Positions 36,415-47,745 of a stretch of 64,000 bases of DNA are shown piece by piece. A program made the position numbers and the translations under genes. Numbering within the stretch: position 1 is the first letter of the stretch; each line of letters begins with the position of its first letter. The notes below the pieces were generated by a model. The model ran no database searches. It was not told the origin of the DNA and saw nothing but the letters and a program-made list of their open reading frames with translations. The stretch spans positions 370,195 through 434,194 of the forward strand of contig CAJFCJ010000004.1 in NCBI GenBank assembly GCA_904063045.1, written 5' to 3'. This DNA is from Dimorphilus gyrociliatus. Lineage: Eukaryota; Annelida; Polychaeta; Dinophilidae.

Positions 36415-37744
36415 TTATAGAGAAGATCGTTGAAAGATAAAAAGGTGTATTAGAATTAACATCCTATAGCTATTTACCGAGGACAAATTTCTCTTCTGAA
36501 AAGTTTCTATGCTATTTTCAGACTTAAATACGTTATTGTCTAGTTAAAATTATAATATAATCTATAAAGTAATTAACTTTTGAATTATTCATATAAACTT
36601 ACATTTTATTTCATTTGGAAAGCATAATTTATTACTCTTATAACAACAAGAGAGAATTTTCTGTCCTATTGATAAATTAAATATTCTCCCTTGAATTCGT
36701 TGTAAATTTGTCACGTAGAGATTTTCTGGGCAAGCGTAAATAAACCGAACGTCTACTGAATGTTCATTTTTGTCTATACTAAACAACTTTGATCTTGTTA
36801 AATTATATAATAATCTTTGACTGCAATTGCAGAAGAGAACGTTGTTTACGTAGAATTGATTAAAAGCTTTCATAATATTCTCCTCTTCGTGCTTATAAGT
36901 TGGATTTAAAAATAGATTCATTTTATTCACAATTAGGTTTCCTTTGTATGTTTATAAGTGAAAAAAAGAACAAAAGATAAGAGAAAGAACTCTTTTAAAC
37001 CATACCGTAAAATTTTCTATGAATATTCCTTATCATTAATGAAGCAACATGTTCCAGATCGTTTTCAATGTATAAATGATTTACTCGGAAACTCCATGAT
37101 ATGTCTTTGTCGCAATGATCTAATGATATGATTTTGTTAAAATCATACATTATTTTGTATTCTGTATTAATTCTTGCATCATCAGCAAAACTTGGCTGTT
37201 CTATCATTGAAAATATAAGATTCAGTTTCTGATGTGATACCAGTCGACAAGGAAGTTTACTATTAACCATTACTAACTGGAGTAATGAGTTATCTATTTC
37301 TATAAGTATATTGAATAGATTTTGGATACATACAAATTAGCTATTTAGCAATTGGACGATAGAAAACTATAAGATGTCAATACCTTTTGTTCTATATATG
37401 GCCCATTTTCTATTCAAACAGTTTCTAGCCGTTATTGTTCCCACTTTTGTAAATATATCAATTAATATAGGCTTATATGTTAGATCTTTGCCAGTATTAT
37501 CCTGCGCACATATTAAATCATAATATACTTTCACTTGGGATTTTTGAAGGAAATTTTTAGATATCCTATTACAATTTGCATCACTTCCTCCCAAAGTATT
37601 TTCTGTACATATATAGCTAACAACTATCTCTTGTCTAGTTTCACTCACAGAGCATTTGCAAATATCTCTTACTCTACTGAAGGAAGTTAGAACTTGGTAG
37701 TTAATTAAACCTATCGAAGCAAAGAGATATTGTAATGTAAGCAT
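36415..37744 (-). CDS. Unrecognised secreted Cys-rich protein with hydrophobic C-terminus
   Basis: Four exons, 5' to 3': 37384-37744, 37006-37272, 36603-36941 and 36415-36539, all joined in phase 1, give 363 residues. The first residues (MLTLQYLFASIGLINYQVLT) can be a signal peptide. The rest is beta-rich with scattered cysteines, including a CKC pair early on and FCNCS and SCCYKSNKLC later. The last 17 residues (YRMLILIHLFIFQRSSL) are hydrophobic, which may mean a GPI-attachment signal or a short anchor. No domain is recognised. The last exon rests on a perfect GTAAGT donor at 36602 and an acceptor at 36540. Without it the frame would stop after KCKFI. Confidence 0.6.
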
Positions 37745-37981
37745 GATAACGGCCTATATAGACTTTCTTTTTATTTAAATTTAAATTTAAAAATACTGCA
37801 TAATCCTTGTGTCGATTCAGGATTAATTAATTAAGTAATTCTTTACTAAAACAGAAAAATAGTCTTGTAAATTAGCTTTTAATGAGAAACAAATTTAACA
37901 CGTCTTAGTTGACGTAAACAAAAGAACTAAGCAAAAATCAAAGGTTCTTATTAAAAACCCATATCGTTTTTTAAGTAAAAT

Positions 37982-38664
37982 CTATAAATTTCCATCTAGA
38001 ATTTTTTGTTCACTATCCGAAATTGCTCTATTATTTTTTCCATAATTTCTAATTAAAGGTATTTTGGGTCTTTCTGTCATTGGATTTCCTTTCCTTGCCG
38101 CCGAGCTCATTTCGAGATATTCTAATAGAGGTGGTAAGTTCATTTCGGTCGGAATAACATTTTGAGCCGGGAGTTCTCCAGTATATGATCTAAACTTATC
38201 CTCTTCGTGCCTTGGGACTAATCGCCAATCTGCTTTATAGCCTTTAGTTATTTTCAGTTGACCTTTCGGCTCTCCTCGAAACGTTGCTAACCCCCATGCG
38301 TAAGAGTCAATTTCTTTCTATAAAGGTATAAAAGTTGTAATAAAGAGGCAATTATAGAAGAATGCTCTTAAATATATTATGAGTCTATCCAAGAAGGAAT
38401 GATATTAAATTACAAGTTTATTTGCAAATTATTGGGTAGATTAGTGAAAATTTTTAAAAAGAACCGTACGAAATTTTGGGGGTCCTTCATATTTGGCTGT
38501 ACTTTAGTGATGATGTAGTAGCTGGGCTGGGGATAGTTTTCATTGAATGTGTATCTATAGACCATCCTACCAACTCCGAAATTTTTTAATCGACATAAAA
38601 TGTCAAAAAGGCGTTTTCCTTTATACTTTAAATAATCTCGACCAACATATCTTACAAGCGGCAT
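37982..38664 (-). CDS. MRPS34: Mitochondrial small ribosomal subunit protein mS34
   Basis: A metazoan-specific component of the 28S mitochondrial ribosomal subunit. Exons 38470-38664 and 37982-38317 give 176 residues, slightly shorter than the human protein. Recognisable segments are GKRLFDILCRLKNFGVGRMVYR near the N-terminus (given as GKRLFDIL...GVGRMV), YYIITKVQPNMKDP, SYAWGLATFRGEPKG and DWRLVPRHEEDKF, followed by LPPLLEYLEMSSAARKGN. All match mS34 in order. It lies head to tail with its neighbours on the minus strand. Confidence 0.88.
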
Positions 38665-39577
38665 GATTTGTTTCTACATAAAAGTCGCTTTGGGTATTAC
38701 TAAAAACCATCGGTAAATAGTTTTACCAGTTTTGATTTTTATTTTATAAGATATACAAGTATTAATTACATCGTTTTTACAGCTAATTGCTGTAAACAAA
38801 AGATACGTGTAATTTAATACTTTAAGATTGCATACCTATATTGTTTTGAATATTACAAAGCTTTTAGCAGTACTTGTAATTAAAACATACAGTAAAAAAT
38901 GTTGACAAACCATTCAATAAATTTTTATATTCAAATCATTATTATCATTGTATTCATAGAGAAAAAACAATAAACAATCAAAGATGAAAACTATTTTAAA
39001 ATAATTTATTCAAGCAGCTGAGGCAAAAAAAATAAAAAATAGAAATTGACAAACATGATAAAGTATTAAATACCTAAATGACGAGAATGAACTGAACATT
39101 AAACGTCTTATTCATCTAATCATGGATGTATAAGTTTGTTACAATATCAAAAAAAAAAAAAAACAAATATGTTAAAGCACTTTGCGAATTATAAATAGTA
39201 AAAACAAGAAGAAACTTGGAGACTGTGCAGAGGAGGATGATATTTAATAACTCTGTCTATATAGTTCTTATATTAAAAAAAATAAACAAGAGTATAAATA
39301 TCACATTGATAATATATGTTTATCACAGAGTTTCTGAAAAAATATAATAGAAACAGTACAACAATTCACAAACTAATTGACAATTTAATTTGATTAATGA
39401 AACCAATACGTACTAGTTTTTCTTTTCTTGTCCTTTTTTTACTATTTTTAATTATTATTAATTTATAAGAAAGATACAAATTTTTATAAACTTTAAAAAA
39501 AATTAATAAACTCTTTTAGCTAAAAAATTAACAGTTCAAACATTTCGTCTTGAAGAGGTGGAAAGAAAAGAGATTTA
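38665..39577. other. Gene-free AT-rich stretch
   Basis: About 900 bases between MRPS34 and the desaturase, with a 14-base poly-A tract near 39150. It holds the 3' UTR of the desaturase; nothing else is seen. Confidence 0.5.
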
Positions 39578-42500
39578 TTATTCAATTTTCTTTGGTAAAT
39601 TGTTGTAGCCATTGCTATTCAGATCTGTGGAATTTTTTTCCCAATTATGTCGTACTGGATCGTATACTGGATGGTCAGCTGGTAAAAAACCTAAACCATG
39701 AGCGTGTGGACCCATATTTTCATCCCATATAAAATCCCATATGACTTTAAACCAACTCGTATGACATGGTATATTATCGTAATACTCTGGAGCTATTTTT
39801 CTGACCTGTTCAATAAGACGTAGCATATGAATGAATAATCAATGAAATGTGGGATATCGTTAATAGGAATATATTAAATATTCGCTTCTTGCTTTAGTAA
39901 AGTTCATTATACTTACTTCTGGTAGCTTCCTCCAGGGTATATAAGGGAAATCGTGATGTTCATTGTGATATCCGACATTATATAATATAAAGTTCAGAGG
40001 ACCATAGTAACTATGAGTTGCTTGTCCCTTATTAAATAAATAATGTTCGCTAATAAAATGTCCAGCTAATGGATGACAACCAAGAGCCATAAGGGTACCT
40101 GTATTAATTAGAAGATGTAAATATAAGTCTATAAATGTCAAATTGGTCATTTATCATTTATTACCTATTATAAGATAGGCTAATGCTTTATAGCCGAAAA
40201 CGTATAAGATAAAGAAATTGAAAGAAAATTGGCAAATTAAATTCGTTATTTCCAACCAATTTGGAGGTTTTGGAGATTTAACGTAAGGTCTAATACCATG
40301 GATGACAGGGTGAAGTATAAGCCAAATAATTTTAAGTAGTGGATGACGGAATAGCCAAGATTCAAATACAGTTGGAACATCGACATCTTTTTCATCATGA
40401 CCCAAATAACGATGATGATCGGAATGATATCGTTTGTACGTTACACTGATTGGTATTCCCATAGGTAAATTTGTCCAGAAACCCAATGCACGATTCCTGT
40501 GGAGAGTTATATAAACACACATATACTCAACTCAATTTGTTATACTTTATATAATAATATTAAATACAAACCATAAAGGATATTTATGACCAAACGCTAA
40601 ATTATGTCCAATTTCGTGTATAGCACTACCTAGGGAATGGTTTATCGTGCCACCTGATTTGAAAAAAAAACACCTTATAAGTTATATAACAAACAGGAAG
40701 TCGTTGTTTATATATACATATGTATTAGTATATGTATAGAGACTGTATATATATTTTATAACTCAATAATTTTTTGCAGTAGCCTTTAAATAAACTTGCT
40801 ACTATACCTATAACATAGGCCGAAATTAGTAAAGTTGGCCAATTAGCGTCCTGGATAATATAGCACATAAATAGTTGAATAATTATTTCTATAGTCACAA
40901 AAACGACCATCCAAGGATCATGACCCATTAATTTTTTAATTTGAGGATATTTCCTGGAAAATAAATGAATGAAATTATTTAAATTCCATAGAATAAGTAG
41001 AAATGTCTTATGCTAGTAATAAGAAAAACTTTATTAATAAGGGAAAGTCTATCCATTATGAATATTCATTATTAAAGGAGAAATATTAATAAATTAATTA
41101 AAATTTCAGTTAATAGATATCAACATAATAAAAATTTTTTCAACTATCAATCATTATCATCAATTGATGAGAAATAATCAATGAAATACATAAAAGAATT
41201 GTTTTTTGATAACAGTTTAAAAACTTGTATTTTTTTAATTCATATAGTCATAGTCGAAAATGTCTTATATGCCATAGAATTCCCATTTAATGATAAATAT
41301 AAGATAAAAATGCCTTTTCTATTTTTTTTCAATAGAAAACTCTGTCAAAATTTATAATAAATAAGGTATTTTATAGAATTGATGACTAGGCCTAATGTCT
41401 TCGAAAGAGTAAGAAATCACCTTATTGTCCTAATTAATGTTAACAACCTAAGACAAATGAAAATAGTATTGAGTGATTATCTTTTAAAATAAGTGGAAGA
41501 CAACGTAAAATGATTGTGAAAAATACAAAGAGTAAGAACAAATGAAAAAATCAACGATGAAAGAAAGAATGTTGTATTGTTATTGAGGAATTAATATTGA
41601 AAATTCAATTGAAGTCAGAAAAAGACGGGAACGTATTTTTCATAATGAAGGGAGAAAGAGAAATGAGCCGAAAAATATCAAAATTAGGGTAAAGCTAAAA
41701 GAGAATGAAAGTGATTTTACTTGAATCCTTTATATTTATTGTTATTTCTTACCGGCAGGAAAGCTACACACAAGCGTACAAACAGAAATAAGTAAATATA
41801 TATATATATATATGTGTATATTACATATTTACGAAAGAAAAGGAATGTTTAATACTACAGCAGATAAACTCTATATTGAGAGATATTTTGCTATAGCATT
41901 ATTATCATTTGAATAGGTAAAACATAGTGACCGATTGTACTGATTGTAAACCATAGCTTTTATTGCGTAAAAGAAGTAACGGCGTCGAATAATTAGTGAC
42001 AAAATCTATCTATATTTAATCTTACTATTATATTGGCTATTTATTTTATTAATAGGTGTTTAGCAAAATGCAAAATAAATAAATAAATATATATACACTT
42101 TTATACATTGTAAAGAAATCTATATCAATGATAAGGCTAAGAGAAAAAGACAGGAAAAATCAATTTACACAAGTCTAATCTTAATTTCGATGCTAAAATA
42201 GAATTAAGAATAAAGGTAAAGAGTAGAAATAATTCTACTTAGTATAAATTCTGTATGTTAGGATATTGACGATAGTTTGTATTTAGGATTTAAATTTTGA
42301 ATATACTATGAAAAAACTACGTTTGTTTTTTTTTCCTATTTTTCTGGATTAGACGTCTGAATGATCGATACTTACATATTTATTATATAGAGTACACATA
42401 TGGCAGTACGACATTTCTTTTCTCTTTACTTTGTATAGCTTACGATTTGATAAGGAGAAAGAAGGATAGCAACAAAAATATATTTAGATAGAACTTTAAA

Positions 42501-42617
42501 AGCTTACCTGAGAATTTCTTTTCTTCTATCAGAGTGGGGTTCTTCTTCATATAGCCATGGTTCGTCAACATTAGCCGCTTTATAGCTTAGTTCGACGAAA
42601 CGATGAAATAACGACAT
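39578..42617 (-). CDS. DEGS1: Sphingolipid delta(4)-desaturase (dihydroceramide desaturase)
   Basis: An ER membrane di-iron enzyme that introduces the 4,5-trans double bond of ceramide. Exons, 5' to 3': 42508-42617, 40808-40953, 40572-40653, 40165-40496, 39917-40098, 39578-39805; 359 residues, somewhat longer than the vertebrate 323 because of an extended C-terminus. The N-terminus has the family's [19 protein letters not shown]. All three histidine boxes are present: HEIGHN, HSDHH and [33 protein letters not shown] and [12 protein letters not shown] are typical of DES1. Four to five hydrophobic segments are seen. Exon 2 ends at 40808 using GTATAG; reading through it breaks the conserved [14 protein letters not shown] join. 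The 1.55 kb first intron is the longest in the gene. Confidence 0.93.
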
Positions 42618-44772
42618 AACGTATAACTTTCGTCTTCTCTACTCTACGGCAGGCGAGTTAATGCTTATCACCGATCAAGCTCTATTGACGATGACTCATC
42701 AGTCATTCGCTGCGCAAGCCTAATGATTAAAGGTACAAAGGTGAAATAAACCGAGACAAGCATATTGATGAAAGAATTTATAAGAACATGTATTAAAACT
42801 TTAAGGGCTATACATTTCTTTTAAAAATACTTGTTTTTGTTGGAAAAGTCTTCGTATTTTTTGTCAATATAATAACACGCTATAGGCCTAAACATTGAGT
42901 TTTAAGTTTGTTAAAATGGAAAGTATTGCAGAAACAATATCTATTGTATGAGATACAAAAAAAGTCTTATCAAATGTATAGAAAAACGGTTTACTATATT
43001 AACTACTGCTTTAAAACTGTAACGTTATCTAATAAAATCACTTACATTGAGGAATGTCAAACGATACTAGATCATGCACGTACTACAATTGCGATTTTCG
43101 AATAAATGCAACCCAAAGTGCGGGGAAAGGTATGCATTCTGAAGTCTGTGGGGTTGATATATATGAAAGTGAACAAACTCCCCTTTCATCAGGTGAGAAC
43201 CCGCAGTCATTTTATTAATATATATTATAACTCGATTACAGACTCTGGCTTATCGATTCCTATGCTTATTTGCAATTTTCTCTGAATAGGGATAAAAATT
43301 CATGGTAAACTTCGTCGATAAATGTTAAGTGAGAATAATAAATTATCCTTAATTGAAATAAGGGGTAAGATCAAGGTTATTTAAATAAGGACTTTGGGGA
43401 CAAACTATGAGTCATAAAAAAAATCTGGGTTACTCTCTCGTATTAGTCATTCATTCTGCGTATTCTATATATTATTTTTACTCTGATTATATAACTTGAA
43501 GTGATATGTAGATGATAGTGAGTCATTGAAATATTATCAATTGTTCCTAATTATTTATTATAAAAATTTGATTTCAACAATAGATTATAAATTTATTTAC
43601 TGTATTATCATAAGAATGAAAATAAACTCTCTGATTAACATTCGCCAGTTATAACCAGGGAAAATTAATGAAAAAATATAAATATATACTATACATTCAC
43701 TTCATATATTTAAATATATATATATGCTGTATATATCTATATTATTTTTGTGTCATAAGCGAAACATATTATCCTAAAAGTTTGAAAGAGGCATAATAAA
43801 GGCGAATTATTCTTTCATTGATGTTGCAATTCCTTTTATTTTTTCTTTCCGCCAAAATGAAGTTGATATCACATATTTTTTTAAATTATAACAATGTATT
43901 TCCTCGTTTATTTTAATAGTAATCCTGTAGGAAATAAGGAAACTGTTAGTTATAGTTTTTCAGGCTGATATATCTTTGTAAAATCAATAAATATTCGTAA
44001 AATTATAACATCTCTCCTCTACATTTACTAATATCTCATAAAAATATATAAATAACAACTTGAAGAGATGTAAATTATTTATTGATTTTCATTTGAGTTT
44101 AGTTAACAGTGATATAAACTACATGAAAAGAGAGAACGTCTGGTACAATAAAAAAGCCTTTTTACCCTAAAATTATTCAGGCATTAACAAGATATTCCCA
44201 AAGAAAATAACAGTTAGGTATTATTATTGATTTAGTTTGTTTTATTATGTTTGGGATAAACATCAAGAAAGAGTATTTAAATCTATAACCGACCAAGAGC
44301 ATTTAGGTGTTAAACAAAATAATTGAAAAAATAAGAAAAATCATAAGCGACAGATATATCTTACCATCTTTTCCTTTCCTGTTTATCTTTTCTAAATGAG
44401 ATAATTAAACTCCTTAATTAAACTTGTTAGGTGGAAAGAACAACCCACATACACAAACAGTAATAGAACACACAGTGAACGTTATTGATTTTTAGACCTT
44501 AGAATTATATGTTTTATTTATGAATCGACATCGAAAAGTGAACACCCAAGTCTCTCTTTATTTACGGTGTTTACCTAACAAATGAATCTCTATTAAATTT
44601 ACTCTAAATTTATTCAAATAGGTGGCGTAGCTATCATAACTTTTATTTTTTCGATTTCGATCTTTTTTTTTGAAAAAGGGAAATAAAACACAAAGTGCTC
44701 TTCAGGTGTCAAGTGTTACTCAAGGAAAATATAGTATTTTGGTTTTTAATTAAAAAGACTGCTGCTTTAAAA
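42618..44772. other. Gene-poor stretch between the desaturase and ARFGAP
   Basis: About 2.2 kb of AT-rich DNA. A 65-codon frame at 42908-43105 lacks an ATG start and family resemblance. A local patch at about 43110-43215 is clearly richer in G and C than its surroundings but I cannot assign it. Confidence 0.5.
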
Positions 44773-47310
44773 TTAGTTGTTTTCAAGATTTTCCTACAAA
44801 ATACATACAATTTAAAAATATACAGCTAGCTAACCTGAAAAGAATTCATCACTCCATTAGCAAGAGTTGATAATTTTCCAGCAACATTAGTAACAGACTG
44901 TTTAAGGCTCTCTTTAACATCAGCCAAGTCGGGACCTGAAGGAGAATCTCGCCTGGTTTCTTTTTCACCGAAAAAGTCGGCACTAGATATAGCATTACTT
45001 CCTTCGAATCGGCTAAGACTTTGTTTTGTTTCAAACTATTGGTGAAAAAAGCACAAAAATTGTTACATTTAGTGAATTAAATAAATGAATAAAGTTGATT
45101 ATATAATATGTATATTACATTGAATTTACTTTCTAAAGATTGTAACATTTAATTGCCTCTTAGAACGAAATTCTTTTTAAAATACTTTTAATAGGCGAGT
45201 AAGAGTAACAGTTTCATGAGAGTGCATGAACTAAGTTCGAATGGGAACCCAAAGTTGCCTTAGTTCAATATTGTAATTAAGGAAAAACCTAGTATATATC
45301 TTTAATGACTTTAATGAAATTTTTTCTTTTTACAATTACTTACATCGAGTCCTTCATTACCAAAAAATTGAGCTGAGCTAATAGATTTCGCATTTCCAAA
45401 TTTCTTTTGCGCGTTCTCCGATGCAGATGATTCAAAACTCGACGAAATTCCCTTTCTAGAACGTCCTTTATCATCGCTATCTTTCATAGATGGAATGAAA
45501 TCTGATTTGTAATCTGACTTGAAGTCTGAGTCAAAATGTGATGAAGTCTTAGATTCAAAACGGTCTGCAGGTGTATCCCAAGAGGATCCTTTGACAGAGT
45601 CATCTAAAGTGCGAGAGTGATAACCAGTAAAGCCGAATTTTGAATCGAGTTCATCGTCCAGGTCTCGGCTGTACTTGGAGCGTACCGAAGAACTTGGCAG
45701 TTCTTGTTGAATAGAATGCATATCACTGAATGCTGAATGACTAACATTTCTCGAAGCTGAAGTGGAACCTAGACCCATTCCTAGAAAAATTTGAATATTT
45801 AAAAATTTTCAATATGTTCATTTAAATTTTCAATTTTATCATACCTAGCCTTTCAGCTTGTGCAGCTTTTTTGGAATCCATATTTTTCAGAGCTTTAGAT
45901 TCCTTTTCTTTCTGATTTGCACCTAAATCTTGATAGGCCAACCTCGCCTGAGCCATTCTTTTCTCTTCTTCCTCTTTGGAAATTGCAGCTTGTTGGGCAT
46001 ATGCAACGGCGTCTAATTGCTTTTGTTTATCTCTGGCGGTAGCTTCCGCTTCTAATTGATTAAAGTTAGTTTTTACTTTTTGTGCACCTAAACCGCCTTT
46101 CTTAACTCCTAAAGCTTTCTTATTTGCAACTGGCTTCCTAGTGCCTATTGTTGACTTTCTTACTTCTACTTTCTGAGCTGCTTCTGTTGGCGAAATGCTT
46201 AGAGCAGCAGAGACATCAGGCGCCGGACCATTTTCATTGTTACCATTCTTAACAGGTATTGGTTGAGTCATTTCTCTTTCTAAAGTATGTGATGCCAAAT
46301 TAACTGCCTCGCTGTCATGCTCCTGGAAGAAATCAACGTCTTTCTGAACGGGCGATTGCACGTGAGCCTGGTGTTCAATATGTAAATCCGTTCCATACAG
46401 TTTCATCGCTTTAACCGAGTCAGCTTGTAATTTATTTTTGTATAAGGTAGCAGCCCTGTGGTTGTACTTCACTTGAGCATCTGATGTACTACAACCATGT
46501 TTCCGGAAAAATTCAGACTAAAAAAGGAAATATATTAAATAATTATTCTTTCAAAATTTTATGATTTGTATTGTTTCTTAAATTATGTTGTACTCTTAGT
46601 ACTGCTAAGATTATATATCAAATGAAAATAGAAGTCCGGTATGTTTATATCAACTTCATTGTTTTAGCATAAACAAGTTATACAACCATGAAAAATAGTG
46701 TTGATAAAGCAAAGAAAATAAACAATTGATTGAATTTTACACTTACAGCATTTGCATTTCCACCACATTGCATTGCTCGAAGCTGTTGCCAAGTCCATGA
46801 AGTGTCCAAGTTTGTGGAGCGAATAAATGTAAGGTGAACTCCAAGACCTCTATGTACAGCAGAACAGTCTATACACAAAAATACTCCATATGTCACACTT
46901 GCCCATGTTGGGTTATTTGCACCACAATCAAAGCATTGCTGAAAGTAATAAGGTTTGTATTGCGAACAATTTTTTTTATAAAACAAATGAATCTTCTGAA
47001 GGAAATTCTTATTGCCATCAACTGAGTTTAGTTTATAATATTTGATATGATTTTTCCTAGTTCTTGGATATAACAAGATACTTATAAAGGTACTTTGTTA
47101 ATAAATTTTTTTGCAAATATCTTCTTTGATAACACATGTGTTTACTGTCAATAAAAGATGTGGTGGAGATTGTACGGTTTGTATAATGAATTTTCTTGAA
47201 TTTTTAAAATTTTAATTGTGATAAATATCAATACTTACTTTATTAGAACCAATACTTTTTAATCTTTTGAATACAGCTTGAATATCTGATTTAGAAGGTC
47301 CAGATGCCAT
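44773..47310 (-). CDS. ARFGAP2: ADP-ribosylation factor GTPase-activating protein 2/3
   Basis: Activates GTP hydrolysis on ARF1 and drives COPI coat dynamics at the Golgi. Exons, 5' to 3': 47239-47310, 46747-46938, 45845-46517, 45344-45780, 44835-45035, 44773-44793; 531 residues, about family length. The ArfGAP zinc finger is [13 protein letters not shown]...[12 protein letters not shown], with the catalytic arginine in VHRGLGVH. The middle is charged and partly helical ([30 protein letters not shown]), and the Ser-rich tail repeats the ISSAQFFG and ISSADFFGE motif of the ARFGAP2/3 coatomer-binding C-terminal repeats. ARFGAP2 and ARFGAP3 cannot be told apart here. The last exon is only seven codons (ENLENN and stop). 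Confidence 0.88.
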
Positions 47311-47745
47311 TTTCTCTTACTAAACCGATGACGTCTGCACTGTGTTGTAAACTACCCAATCAGCGGCCATCAATGAATCATGTGATACCAAGTGGTTTTA
47401 AAATTCTTTTCGTATTTTAAATACTTCGAATAGATTTTTTTCACTCTGCTGAAATTAAAAATTATTTAATAAGCTGTTTCTAGAAAAAGTACGAAATTGC
47501 GCGAAAACGTAAAATCGGCCCGGTAACAATTGTGGACATTTCTCCTAACACGTCTATTAAAAGGCCTCCAATTGGCCAATTTTTTTTCGAAACTATTACT
47601 ATACAATATCGTTGAAAATATGTTATGCTATTAATAGCTTTTTAATTTATAATAAATAATAAAAGATATTCGATTTTATTAAAAAAAAAACATTTTTATT
47701 GCTATGTAAAACCATTCATTTTAAACAAAGAACAGCTATGAGTTT
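47311..47745. other. Gap between ARFGAP and the NACHT-WD40 gene
   Basis: Promoter side of ARFGAP and 3' flank of the NACHT-WD40 gene; an AT-rich tract with poly-T runs. No exon-like frame. Confidence 0.5.

Noticed and set aside
42908-43105. 65-codon plus-strand frame between the desaturase and ARFGAP
   Set aside because: No ATG start, no domain, no flanking exons.
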